Below are positions 1-5,574 of a stretch of DNA of 6,186 bases, piece by piece (positions within the stretch are counted from its first letter, which is position 1; the number at the start of each line of letters is the position of its first letter). Position numbers and translations under genes: made by a program. Source of the DNA: Nitriliruptorales bacterium (GTDB lineage: Bacteria; Actinomycetota; Nitriliruptoria; Euzebyales; Egibacteraceae); contig SKPY01000126.1 in assembly GCA_007119305.1 (NCBI GenBank), positions 1 to 6,186 of the forward strand. Direction: 5' to 3'. The notes below the pieces were generated by a model. The model had not been told where the DNA came from, ran no database searches, and worked only from the letters and a program-made list of their open reading frames with translations.

Positions 1-294
1 CCCGGCGACAGCGGCCGCGCGGGGGTGCGCAGTCGCTGCGGACGATCGAGCTTCCGTCGTCCATGGTGCGAGATCGAGATGATGAGCGCGTCGCCTGTGC
101 ACTCATCGCTGCGCACTCCTGACTCCCGAGCCCGACACGTGGCCCGGGCTCACATGCGGACCAACTCGGTCCGGTGCTGACGAGATCGATCGAAGGCTGC
201 CACGAGAGGCGACTTCACCCGCATCAGATGAGCTCGCACGCGTGCGGCCGTGTCAGACTCGCGGGGGCGCTGAAGCTCTGATGGAGGTTGCGCG
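1..294. other. Upstream region with no convincing gene; two perfect inverted repeats
   Basis: No reading frame here has both a plausible start and a coding signature. One plus-strand frame is open from the window edge to a TGA at 118-120 and could be the tail of an upstream gene, but about 39 codons are too few to judge. Two perfect dyads are visible. GAGCCCG (128-134) pairs with CGGGCTC (145-151) around a 10-base loop, and CGGACC (157-162) pairs with GGTCCG (168-173) around a 5-base loop. Neither is followed by a T-run, so an intrinsic terminator is not clear; they could terminate an upstream transcript or act as operators. The only strong translational signal is the GGAGG at 283-287 belonging to the gene at 295. 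No convincing -35/-10 pair was found by eye. Confidence 0.5.
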
Positions 295-924
295 ATGCAG
301 GACGTGGTCCTCGGCTTGCTGGCCCTGCTGGTTGGCGGGTTGCTGTGCTTTCGCGGCTACGCCGCGCTGCGCGTGGTGATCGCGGTCTGGGGCGCCTTCA
401 CCGGCTTCGTCCTCGGCGCCGGGCTCGTGGCCGGCGTGACGGGCGAGGGCTTTCTCGCCTCCGCGCTGGCCTGGATCGCGGGCGCGGCCCTGGCGGTCGT
501 CTTCGGTCTGGTCGCGTATCTGTACTACGCCGTGTCGGTCGTGATCGGCATGGGGGCGATCGGGTTCGCGCTCGGCACCACCGCGATGGTCGCGCTTGGG
601 GTGACCTGGTCCTGGGTCATCGTGCTCGCTGGGGTGGCGGTCGCGGTCCTGCTCGCCCTGACCGCGATCATCGGGGACCTGCCGCTCCTCATCCTCGCGC
701 TGCTCGGCGCGTTCGCCGGTTCGACCACGATTCTCGCCGGGGTCATGCTCCTCACGGGGGTGCTCGACAGCCCGGACCTCGCGGTGCCCGGCACGACGCA
801 GGCGCTCGAGCTGGGCTGGTGGTGGACGGCCGCGTATCTCGGCCTCGCCCTGGTCGGCCTGATCGTGCAGCTGCGCTCGGCCGAAGCGCGCCGAGGGACC
901 CTGCGTCAAGCCTGGGCAGCCTAG
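295..924 (+). CDS. Multi-spanning integral membrane protein, DUF4203-like (209 aa)
   Basis: This is a very hydrophobic protein with about seven predicted membrane helices, near residues 3-19, 23-46, 57-76, 80-101, 104-127, 129-154 and 175-193. Only a short charged tail (RSAEARRGTLRQ, 194-205) lies outside the membrane. Size, helix number and small-residue-rich helices resemble bacterial DUF4203 / TM7SF3-like proteins, whose biochemical role is unknown. No catalytic or metal-binding motif is visible. The start is the ATG at 295: a GGAGG at 283-287 lies seven bases upstream and helix 1 begins at once, so there is no cleavable signal peptide. Third codon positions are strongly G/C, as expected for a real gene here. 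The gene appears to stand alone and is convergent with the large regulator downstream. Coding status is firm; the family name is by resemblance only. Confidence 0.85.
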   Translation: MQDVVLGLLALLVGGLLCFRGYAALRVVIAVWGAFTGFVLGAGLVAGVTGEGFLASALAWIAGAALAVVFGLVAYLYYAVSVVIGMGAIGFALGTTAMVALGVTWSWVIVLAGVAVAVLLALTAIIGDLPLLILALLGAFAGSTTILAGVMLLTGVLDSPDLAVPGTTQALELGWWWTAAYLGLALVGLIVQLRSAEARRGTLRQAWAA

Positions 925-926
925 GC

Positions 927-948
927 GCGGCGGTACCGCTGCCGCCGC
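927..948. terminator. GC-rich hairpin between convergent genes, possible bidirectional terminator
   Basis: GCGGCGG (927-933) pairs with CCGCCGC (942-948) around an eight-base loop. The hairpin starts two bases after the TAG of the membrane protein gene and ends eight bases before the stop of the regulator on the other strand. An alternative smaller palindrome, GCGGTACCGC, lies at 930-939. No T-tract follows on either strand, so this is not a classical intrinsic terminator. U-poor hairpins have been proposed as terminators in high-GC bacteria. The location between convergent stops is the main support. Confidence 0.35.
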
Positions 949-956
949 TGTCTCGG

Positions 957-3560
957 CTACAGCAGACCGACGAGCCGGGCCTGGGCCACGGCGTCGCGGC
1001 GGCTGCGCACCCCGAGCTTGTGGTAGACCCCGCGCAGATGGGTTTTCACCGTGTTCACCGACACGCACTGCGCATCGGCGATCTGCCGCAGCGTCGACAG
1101 CGCGGGGAGCTCCGCGAGGACCCGGAGCTCTGCCGGGGTCAGCCGCACGACCCGACCGTCGAGCACGGCCGCGTCGGTTCGGAACCGGCGCAAGACGCGC
1201 TGGGCAAATGCCTCGCGTCGTCCGAATCGTCCGCTGTTGAGCACCAGAAGCTCCCGGACGGCGTCGCCGGCGACGGCGAAGGGTCGGAGCGCCTCGCACT
1301 GCTCGGCCAGCTCGAGGGCACGCTCCAGGCGGTCGTGTGCGCCAGCTGCATGGCCCGCACGAGCGGCCAGCGTCGCGTCGAGGAGCAGCGCGTCGATGAG
1401 CGTGGTCGTCACCGTGCAGACAAGGCCACCATCGACGACAGGCCGCAACGTCGTCCGTGCCGCCTCCAGGCGGCCCTTCGCGCTGCTCAGGCCGGCGCTC
1501 AGCAGGGCATGCTCGCCCGTCTCGCCGAGCAGCGTTGCCGTTCGCTTGATAGCCTCCGCCGCCCAGCCGAACTCACCGAGCGCCAGGCACATGCGCAGCT
1601 CGTTGGGTGCGGCGAAGGCGACCAGGAGGGGGGACAGGTCCGGGTCAGCCAGCCGGCGCCAAGCCGCGCGGAAGGCAGCAAGTGCACGGTGACGGTCCGC
1701 CCCCTCGGCAAACTCGATCGTGTGCAACAGACTGAGGATCGTCAGCTCGAGGTTGACCTCGGCGGCGTCGCCCCTACAGTCGCGCGCGCTGCGGATGTGG
1801 TCCCCCGCGGCGGCAAGGTCGGCGGCCTGATACGCGGCCCATGCCAGGCCCGTGTGGGCGTACGCCGCGCGTGAGGTCAGCCCCCACCCTCGCGCTGCGG
1901 CGAAGTCGAGTGCTTGCCGGGCGAGGGTGCGCATCCGCGCGAAGTCGCACCTGCCGGATGCCACGCCGGCGAGGAAGTTCAGGCACTGCAACGTCAGCTC
2001 GTCACGACCGAGGCGTCTGGACAGCACCAGGGCCTGGCTGAGGTCGGCCTCGGCCCCATCTGCTTGGTTCAGCCACACTCGCGCGGCGCCACGGTTGACG
2101 AGCACGACAAGCTCGACGTCGTCATCGCCTGTCCCGTTCTGACTCTTGTCCACTAGCGCGTCCAGCGGCACGCGCATGTCCCCGCCGAGCCGTGCGCGCC
2201 ACAGGGCAACGGCGTCACGCAAGGCCTCGAGTCGCGGTCCGAGCTCGCCCGCAGCCACGCGGGCGAGGTGACGGTCTGCGTGCGCCACGTCGCCGGCGTC
2301 GAGGGCTGCGCTCGCCGCGATCAGCCCGAGCTCTGGCAGCGCAAACAGCTCATCCTCAGCGCTTGCACACAGTTCACGCAGGCGGGCGCCGTGCCCTGAC
2401 AGCAGCAGTCCCAGGCCGTGGGCGTCGCACAGAGCGGTGATCGTCGTGACGTTTCCCGAGGCCATGGCGTGCTCCAGCGCGAGCTCGTGCCGTCCGGCTT
2501 TGGCGAACCAGTCGGCTGCGATGCCGTGCAGGGAGGCGATCTCGGTCGGCTCAGTGAGCTCCAGCTCGGCGCGCAGGTAGCTGCGCAGCAACGCGTGGTA
2601 GCGGTACCAGCCGGTGCGTTCGCCGATGCGGACGGTTAGGGCGTTGTGCCGTGCGAGTTCGTCGAGCACCATCCCGGCGTCGGTGCGCCCGGTGAGTAAC
2701 GTCGCAAGCGCCGGGGTGAGCTCGGCGCAGATGCTGGTGCGCAGGAGGAACCGCCGGATGCTCCCGGGCAGCTGGGTGAGAATGGACTCCACGAGGTAGT
2801 CGGCGACCGCGCGGTCGCTTCCTTGGAAGCCGGCGAGGAAAGCGTGCGTGTCTGACGTCTGCCTCGCCGACAGCACGGCGAGCCGCAGTCCGGCGGCCCA
2901 GCCCTCGGTGCGCTCGAGCAGAGCGTCGATGTCGGCGTCCGCCAGTTCCAGCCCATGCTGCGCGAGCAGCTGCGTCGTCTCCTCTCGGTTGAAGGCCAAC
3001 GCGTCCGCTCGGATCTCGTTCAGGCGTCCATCCAGGCGCAGACGGTCGAGTGCGACAAGCGGTGGATCGTGCCGCGCGGCCAGCACGAGCCGAAGGTTGT
3101 CTGGTAGGTAGCGGATCAGCTGATCGAGGCTGTCGAGGACTGTGGGACGCTGGAGCATGTGCAGGTCGTCGAGGATGAGCCACACCGGCGCAGTCAGCGG
3201 TTCGAACGCGTTGACTACCGCGCTCAGGAAGCCGGGCTCGATGCCCCCGTCGGGGGCCGCCAGCCGGTGCAGGTCAGCGTCCTCGGGCCACGCCCTGCTG
3301 CGGGTGAGCGCATCGAGGATGGCGGACCACAAGATGTGTGGGTCGTTGTCGTGACGGTCGAGGGTGACCCAGGCCGCGCGTTCGAGTGTGGCGGCGAAAG
3401 CCGACAGCAGGCTGGTCTTGCCGGCGCCTGGGCCGGCGCACACGAGCACCACGCGCGCACCGGGATCGTGGCAGTCGGCCGCTGTGATGCGCCGCTCCAG
3501 ACGCTCACGCGAGACCAGGGATGGTGGCGGTGTGGGTGGCCTGGTCTTTGTGTAGGGCAC
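957..3560 (-). CDS. LAL-type LuxR-family transcriptional regulator with STAND ATPase domain (MalT-like, 867 aa)
   Basis: This is a cytosolic signal-integrating regulator of the MalT/LAL class, which binds ATP and an effector or partner protein, oligomerises and activates transcription. Numbering from the GTG at 3558-3560, the N-terminus reads TKTRPPTPPPSLVSRERL, the usual opening of the family. A Walker A motif (GPGAGKTS) lies at about 43-50 and a Walker B (WLILDDLH) at about 127-134. A winged-helix region and a long alpha-helical, TPR-like middle follow. The C-terminal 64 residues are a LuxR helix-turn-helix with LTPAELRVL, SVNTVKTHLRGVYHKLGVRS and a final ARLVGLL. Length is normal for the class. 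The frame is open for 94 more residues to an ATG at 3842, with another ATG at 3725. That extension is Pro/Arg-rich, less biased in third positions and not family-like, so the GTG is preferred although its Shine-Dalgarno is poor. The effector is unknown. The gene is divergent from the small-protein/DUF1269/HdeD genes. Confidence 0.93.
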   Translation of the reverse strand: MPYTKTRPPTPPPSLVSRERLERRITAADCHDPGARVVLVCAGPGAGKTSLLSAFAATLERAAWVTLDRHDNDPHILWSAILDALTRSRAWPEDADLHRLAAPDGGIEPGFLSAVVNAFEPLTAPVWLILDDLHMLQRPTVLDSLDQLIRYLPDNLRLVLAARHDPPLVALDRLRLDGRLNEIRADALAFNREETTQLLAQHGLELADADIDALLERTEGWAAGLRLAVLSARQTSDTHAFLAGFQGSDRAVADYLVESILTQLPGSIRRFLLRTSICAELTPALATLLTGRTDAGMVLDELARHNALTVRIGERTGWYRYHALLRSYLRAELELTEPTEIASLHGIAADWFAKAGRHELALEHAMASGNVTTITALCDAHGLGLLLSGHGARLRELCASAEDELFALPELGLIAASAALDAGDVAHADRHLARVAAGELGPRLEALRDAVALWRARLGGDMRVPLDALVDKSQNGTGDDDVELVVLVNRGAARVWLNQADGAEADLSQALVLSRRLGRDELTLQCLNFLAGVASGRCDFARMRTLARQALDFAAARGWGLTSRAAYAHTGLAWAAYQAADLAAAGDHIRSARDCRGDAAEVNLELTILSLLHTIEFAEGADRHRALAAFRAAWRRLADPDLSPLLVAFAAPNELRMCLALGEFGWAAEAIKRTATLLGETGEHALLSAGLSSAKGRLEAARTTLRPVVDGGLVCTVTTTLIDALLLDATLAARAGHAAGAHDRLERALELAEQCEALRPFAVAGDAVRELLVLNSGRFGRREAFAQRVLRRFRTDAAVLDGRVVRLTPAELRVLAELPALSTLRQIADAQCVSVNTVKTHLRGVYHKLGVRSRRDAVAQARLVGLL

Positions 3561-3817
3561 CGGCGCTCGGTGCCTACCCGCGTCACCGCGGCGCCTGGCG
3601 GGACGTCCAGCAGACAGGACAGGTTCCCCTCGCTCGGGCACCCGCTCGGGCAGCGAGAACTTCGTCAGCGGGCGCCCCCATGTGGGAGCGTCCGTAGGGC
3701 CGTTCGGCCCGCTACCGCTTGCCATGCGACCCCGCCGATCCAGACACTTCTCCCGGACCTCCATCCGCTCGAACCGGTCGTGCGCCGCGCAGGCACGTGG
3801 TGTCGACGCGGGCTGCT

Positions 3818-3835
3818 CTAATATGCCCAGATTAG
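3818..3835. promoter_or_regulatory. AT-rich dyad CTAAT-N8-ATTAG, candidate operator or overlapping divergent promoter
   Basis: CTAAT (3818-3822) and ATTAG (3831-3835) form a perfect five-base inverted repeat with an eight-base spacer, giving half-site centres 13 bases apart. The plus strand contains TAATAT (3819-3824) and the minus strand contains TAATCT (complement of 3829-3834). Both resemble -10 elements pointing towards the 71-aa gene and the regulator respectively. No good -35 was found on either strand. If the minus-strand element is used, transcription would start inside the upstream open frame of the regulator, downstream of its ATG at 3842, which favours one of the later starts. The reading as promoter or operator is inference. 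Confidence 0.3.
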
Positions 3836-3945
3836 CCCTCATCTATGCGTGCACCCACATCGGCGATGGCTGTTCGCCAAGAGTTCACCTGTGGGGGGCG
3901 AAGCGCCGAGCCCGTGGATCAAGCACGCTGTCGATGGCAGTGGCC

Positions 3946-3953
3946 AGAAGGGA
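3946..3953 (+). promoter_or_regulatory. Shine-Dalgarno (AGAAGGGA) that fixes the GTG start of the 71-aa gene
   Basis: AGAAGGGA ends six bases before the GTG at 3960. The other in-frame start, an ATG at 3849, has no comparable site, so this element supports the shorter 71-residue product. Confidence 0.6.
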
Positions 3954-3959
3954 CTCGCG

Positions 3960-4175
3960 GTGCCCGTCCAAAGCCCGGTGCGGTACGAGGTGTGGATCGC
4001 CGAGCAGATCTCGGCGACGGCGATTGCGGCGTTCCCCGAGCTGGCGGCACGGCGCCAGCCGGGCGGCACGGTCCTGTTCGGACCCGTACGGGACCAGGCG
4101 CACCTGCACGGGGTGCTGGCACGCATCCAGACGCTCGGGTTGACCTTGCTCGAGTTGCGCCAGCTTCCGGACTGA
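3960..4175 (+). CDS. Small conserved-looking protein of unknown function (71 aa)
   Basis: I do not recognise a named family. The product runs from MPVQSPVRYEVWIAEQISAT to LTLLELRQLPD (the first codon is GTG). It has no membrane segment, signal peptide or cysteine. The pattern alternates a predicted strand (YEVWIAEQ), a helix (AIAAFPELAARR), a strand within GGTVLFGPV, a helix (QAHLHGVLARIQTLG) and a last strand (LTLLELRQL). This is a compact alpha/beta fold of ACT- or ferredoxin-like size, probably cytosolic; the fold guess is inference. From memory, similar short proteins with TVL-G-DQA-LHGVLARI-LGL-LLE-R occur in actinobacteria, which I could not verify. The start is chosen for its Shine-Dalgarno at 3946-3953; starting at the ATG at 3849 would add 37 unlikely residues. 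It is divergent from the LAL regulator and 278 bases upstream of the DUF1269 gene, so it may share their control. Confidence 0.72.
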   Translation: MPVQSPVRYEVWIAEQISATAIAAFPELAARRQPGGTVLFGPVRDQAHLHGVLARIQTLGLTLLELRQLPD

Positions 4176-4360
4176 CCCGGTGTCCCGGCGGCTCAGCCCC
4201 ATACCCCGTCTGTCAGCGTCACGACCCTGACCATGGATCGGCTTCTGCGTCCTCACGCGCGTGGCGCCCCCCTTCCACGGCGTTCATGTGACCAACGGCA
4301 ACGCGGCCAATCACCCTGCGGAGCGGGAGTGAGCAGCGGGCGGTCGCCCACGAGCCCGGT

Positions 4361-4419
4361 TCACCCCGCGCGGGTGAGGTGGTGTTCCCGGCCAAGCCGG
4401 ATGCTGGCACCGCAGTGCC
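4361..4419 (+). promoter_or_regulatory. Cluster of inverted repeats in the leader of the DUF1269 gene
   Basis: Three perfect short dyads follow one another: TCACCC (4361-4366) with GGGTGA (4372-4377), five-base spacer; CCGGC (4388-4392) with GCCGG (4396-4400), three-base loop; and GGCAC (4406-4410) with GTGCC (4415-4419), four-base loop. A further GGGC/GCCC pair lies at 4338-4349. Together they would give a chain of small hairpins ending 34 bases before the start codon. The first, with longer arms and a spacer, could equally be a protein-binding site. No T-run marks a terminator. In such GC-rich DNA short dyads arise by chance, so a function is only suggested by their density. Confidence 0.3.
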
Positions 4420-4453
4420 GCAAGCGTGGAACAACGTAGAGAAAGCGAGTCCC

Positions 4454-4948
4454 ATGACGACCTTGACCGTTCTGGCCTTTCCCGACGCCGACGGCGCCGA
4501 GCGTCTGGTCGGCGAGCTCGAGCAGCTGCAGAAGGAGCAGCTCATCAAGATCGCTGACGGTGCGATCGTCGTGCGCCGGCCTGACGGCAAGCCGCGCATC
4601 AAGCAGATGACGAACCTGGTCGGCGCGGGCGCCTGGGGTGGCGCCTTTTGGGGGATGCTGATCGGCCTGCTGTTCTTCATGCCATGGCTGGGCATGGGCC
4701 TGGGCGCAGTCACCGGCGCCTTGGCGGGCAAGTTCTCCGACATCGGCATCGACGACGACTTCATCAAAGAGGTCGGCAGCAAGATCCAGCCCGGCTCCTC
4801 GGCGCTGTTCCTCATGACCACCGGCGGCACGCCCGACAAGATCGCCGAACGTCTGCCCACCGACCGTCACCGCTTCGAGATCCTCCACACGAGCCTCTCT
4901 CGAGAGGACGAAGACCACCTGCGCGAGGTCTTCGCTGCCCACCGTTGA
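4454..4948 (+). CDS. DUF1269 domain-containing membrane-associated protein (164 aa)
   Basis: The protein matches the DUF1269 layout throughout. The N-terminal alpha/beta part begins TLTVLAFPDADGAERLVGEL and carries the conserved IADGAIVVRRPDGKPRI at about 33-49. A central Gly/Ala/Phe-rich hydrophobic hairpin follows at about 57-93 (GAWGGAFWGMLIGLLFF, then GMGLGAVTGALAG). The C-terminal part starts with DDDFIKEVGSKIQPGSSALF and ends LREVFAAHR. Length is typical. The family's role is unknown; the glycine-zipper-like centre suggests insertion into or association with the membrane. The ATG at 4454 is preferred because the domain begins there. An in-frame upstream GTG at 4379 would add 25 unrelated residues across the hairpins. 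The Shine-Dalgarno is weak (GAAAG, 4441-4445). The gene is followed after 23 bases by the HdeD-family gene, so the two are probably co-transcribed. Confidence 0.92.
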   Translation: MTTLTVLAFPDADGAERLVGELEQLQKEQLIKIADGAIVVRRPDGKPRIKQMTNLVGAGAWGGAFWGMLIGLLFFMPWLGMGLGAVTGALAGKFSDIGIDDDFIKEVGSKIQPGSSALFLMTTGGTPDKIAERLPTDRHRFEILHTSLSREDEDHLREVFAAHR

Positions 4949-4971
4949 GACCCAAAGGGGAGTTGAACCGC

Positions 4972-5574
4972 ATGGCCACCATCGACCCCACCCATCCAAG
5001 TCCGGGCGCTGAAGCGCCCCCCGAAGCCGAGCCGCTCACCGAGTCCGTCGCCGCCGTATGGTGGGTGCTGCTCGCCACCGGCATTCTCACCATGCTCGCC
5101 GGCATCGCCGTGCTCGTCTGGCCCGGCGCCACCCTCCTCGTCATCGCCGTGCTGTTCGGCGCCTGGCTCGTGGGCTCGGGGATCGTGCGGCTCGTCGCGG
5201 CGTTCGCCGACAAGCGCCTCGGCGGCGTCGCCCGCGTCCTCGAGGGCCTCATCGGCGCGGTGCTCGTCGTTGCCGGTGTTGGGGCACTCGGCAACCTCTT
5301 CCGCTCGCTCGCCACGCTCATCCTGGTCATCGGGGTGCTGTTCATCATCGACGGCATCGGCGACCTCGCGCACGCCCTGAGCAACCGCCAGGGCGCCCGC
5401 CGCGCCTGGCCGGTCGTGACCGGGCTCGTGGCGATCGCCGCGGGCCTCGTCATCCTCAGCCGGCCCGGTGTCGGGTTGGTCACGCTCGTGGCGGTGCTGA
5501 GCGCACTGCTCGTGGTGCTCGGGATCGCCCGCATCAGCGCAGCCTTCGCGCTGCGCCGCCTCGGCACCTCCTGA
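4972..5574 (+). CDS. HdeD-family (DUF308) integral membrane protein (200 aa)
   Basis: This is a six-helix membrane protein made of repeated DUF308 units, with helices near residues 30-50, 54-77, 86-106, 111-136, 146-162 and 166-192. Pairs follow the family pattern of a helix ending in a W-P-G turn (VWPGATLLVIAVLFGAWLV) then a helix ending in a short basic loop; a related turn, SRPGVGLVTLVAV, recurs at about 163-175. In Escherichia coli HdeD contributes to acid resistance at high cell density, but distant members like this one are uncharacterised and substrate or partner cannot be read from sequence. The first 28 residues are an acidic, proline-rich tail (PGAEAPPEAEPLTE), probably cytosolic. 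The start is the ATG at 4972 with a strong AAAGGGGAG Shine-Dalgarno at 4954-4962. It is the second gene after DUF1269 and no strong terminator follows; a CGCCC/GGGCG hairpin lies at 5650-5662. Confidence 0.92.
   Translation: MATIDPTHPSPGAEAPPEAEPLTESVAAVWWVLLATGILTMLAGIAVLVWPGATLLVIAVLFGAWLVGSGIVRLVAAFADKRLGGVARVLEGLIGAVLVVAGVGALGNLFRSLATLILVIGVLFIIDGIGDLAHALSNRQGARRAWPVVTGLVAIAAGLVILSRPGVGLVTLVAVLSALLVVLGIARISAAFALRRLGTS

Larger units (their letters stand above)
3561..3959. other. Divergent intergenic region between the regulator and the 71-aa gene
   Basis: If the regulator starts at its GTG (3560), this 399-base stretch separates two divergent genes. On the minus strand the regulator's frame stays open to 3842, so part of the region could be translated as an N-terminal extension. 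Positions about 3815-3850 form an AT-richer patch in an otherwise GC-rich stretch, holding the dyad described separately and -10-like hexamers on both strands. The Shine-Dalgarno of the next gene lies at 3946-3953. Other open frames here lack a ribosome-binding site and a codon signature. Confidence 0.5.

Noticed and set aside
253..1299. Long minus-strand open frame antisense to the membrane protein gene (348 aa)
   Set aside because: It encodes mostly Arg, Asp, Glu, Pro and His without a fold-like pattern. It overlaps two well-supported genes and is a GC-driven mirror of them.
288..1874. Plus-strand open frame of 528 codons overlapping the membrane gene and the 3' part of the regulator
   Set aside because: Arg/Gly/Ala-rich low-complexity product, no independent ribosome-binding site, and it crosses the convergent stops of two convincing genes.
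3849..3959. N-terminal extension of the 71-aa protein from an ATG at 3849
   Set aside because: There is no Shine-Dalgarno before 3849, and the added residues lack the regular strand/helix pattern. The GTG at 3960 has a good site.
4648..4971. In-frame upstream extension of the HdeD-family gene
   Set aside because: It would overlap most of the DUF1269 gene and adds Arg/His-rich sequence. The ATG at 4972 has a strong Shine-Dalgarno.
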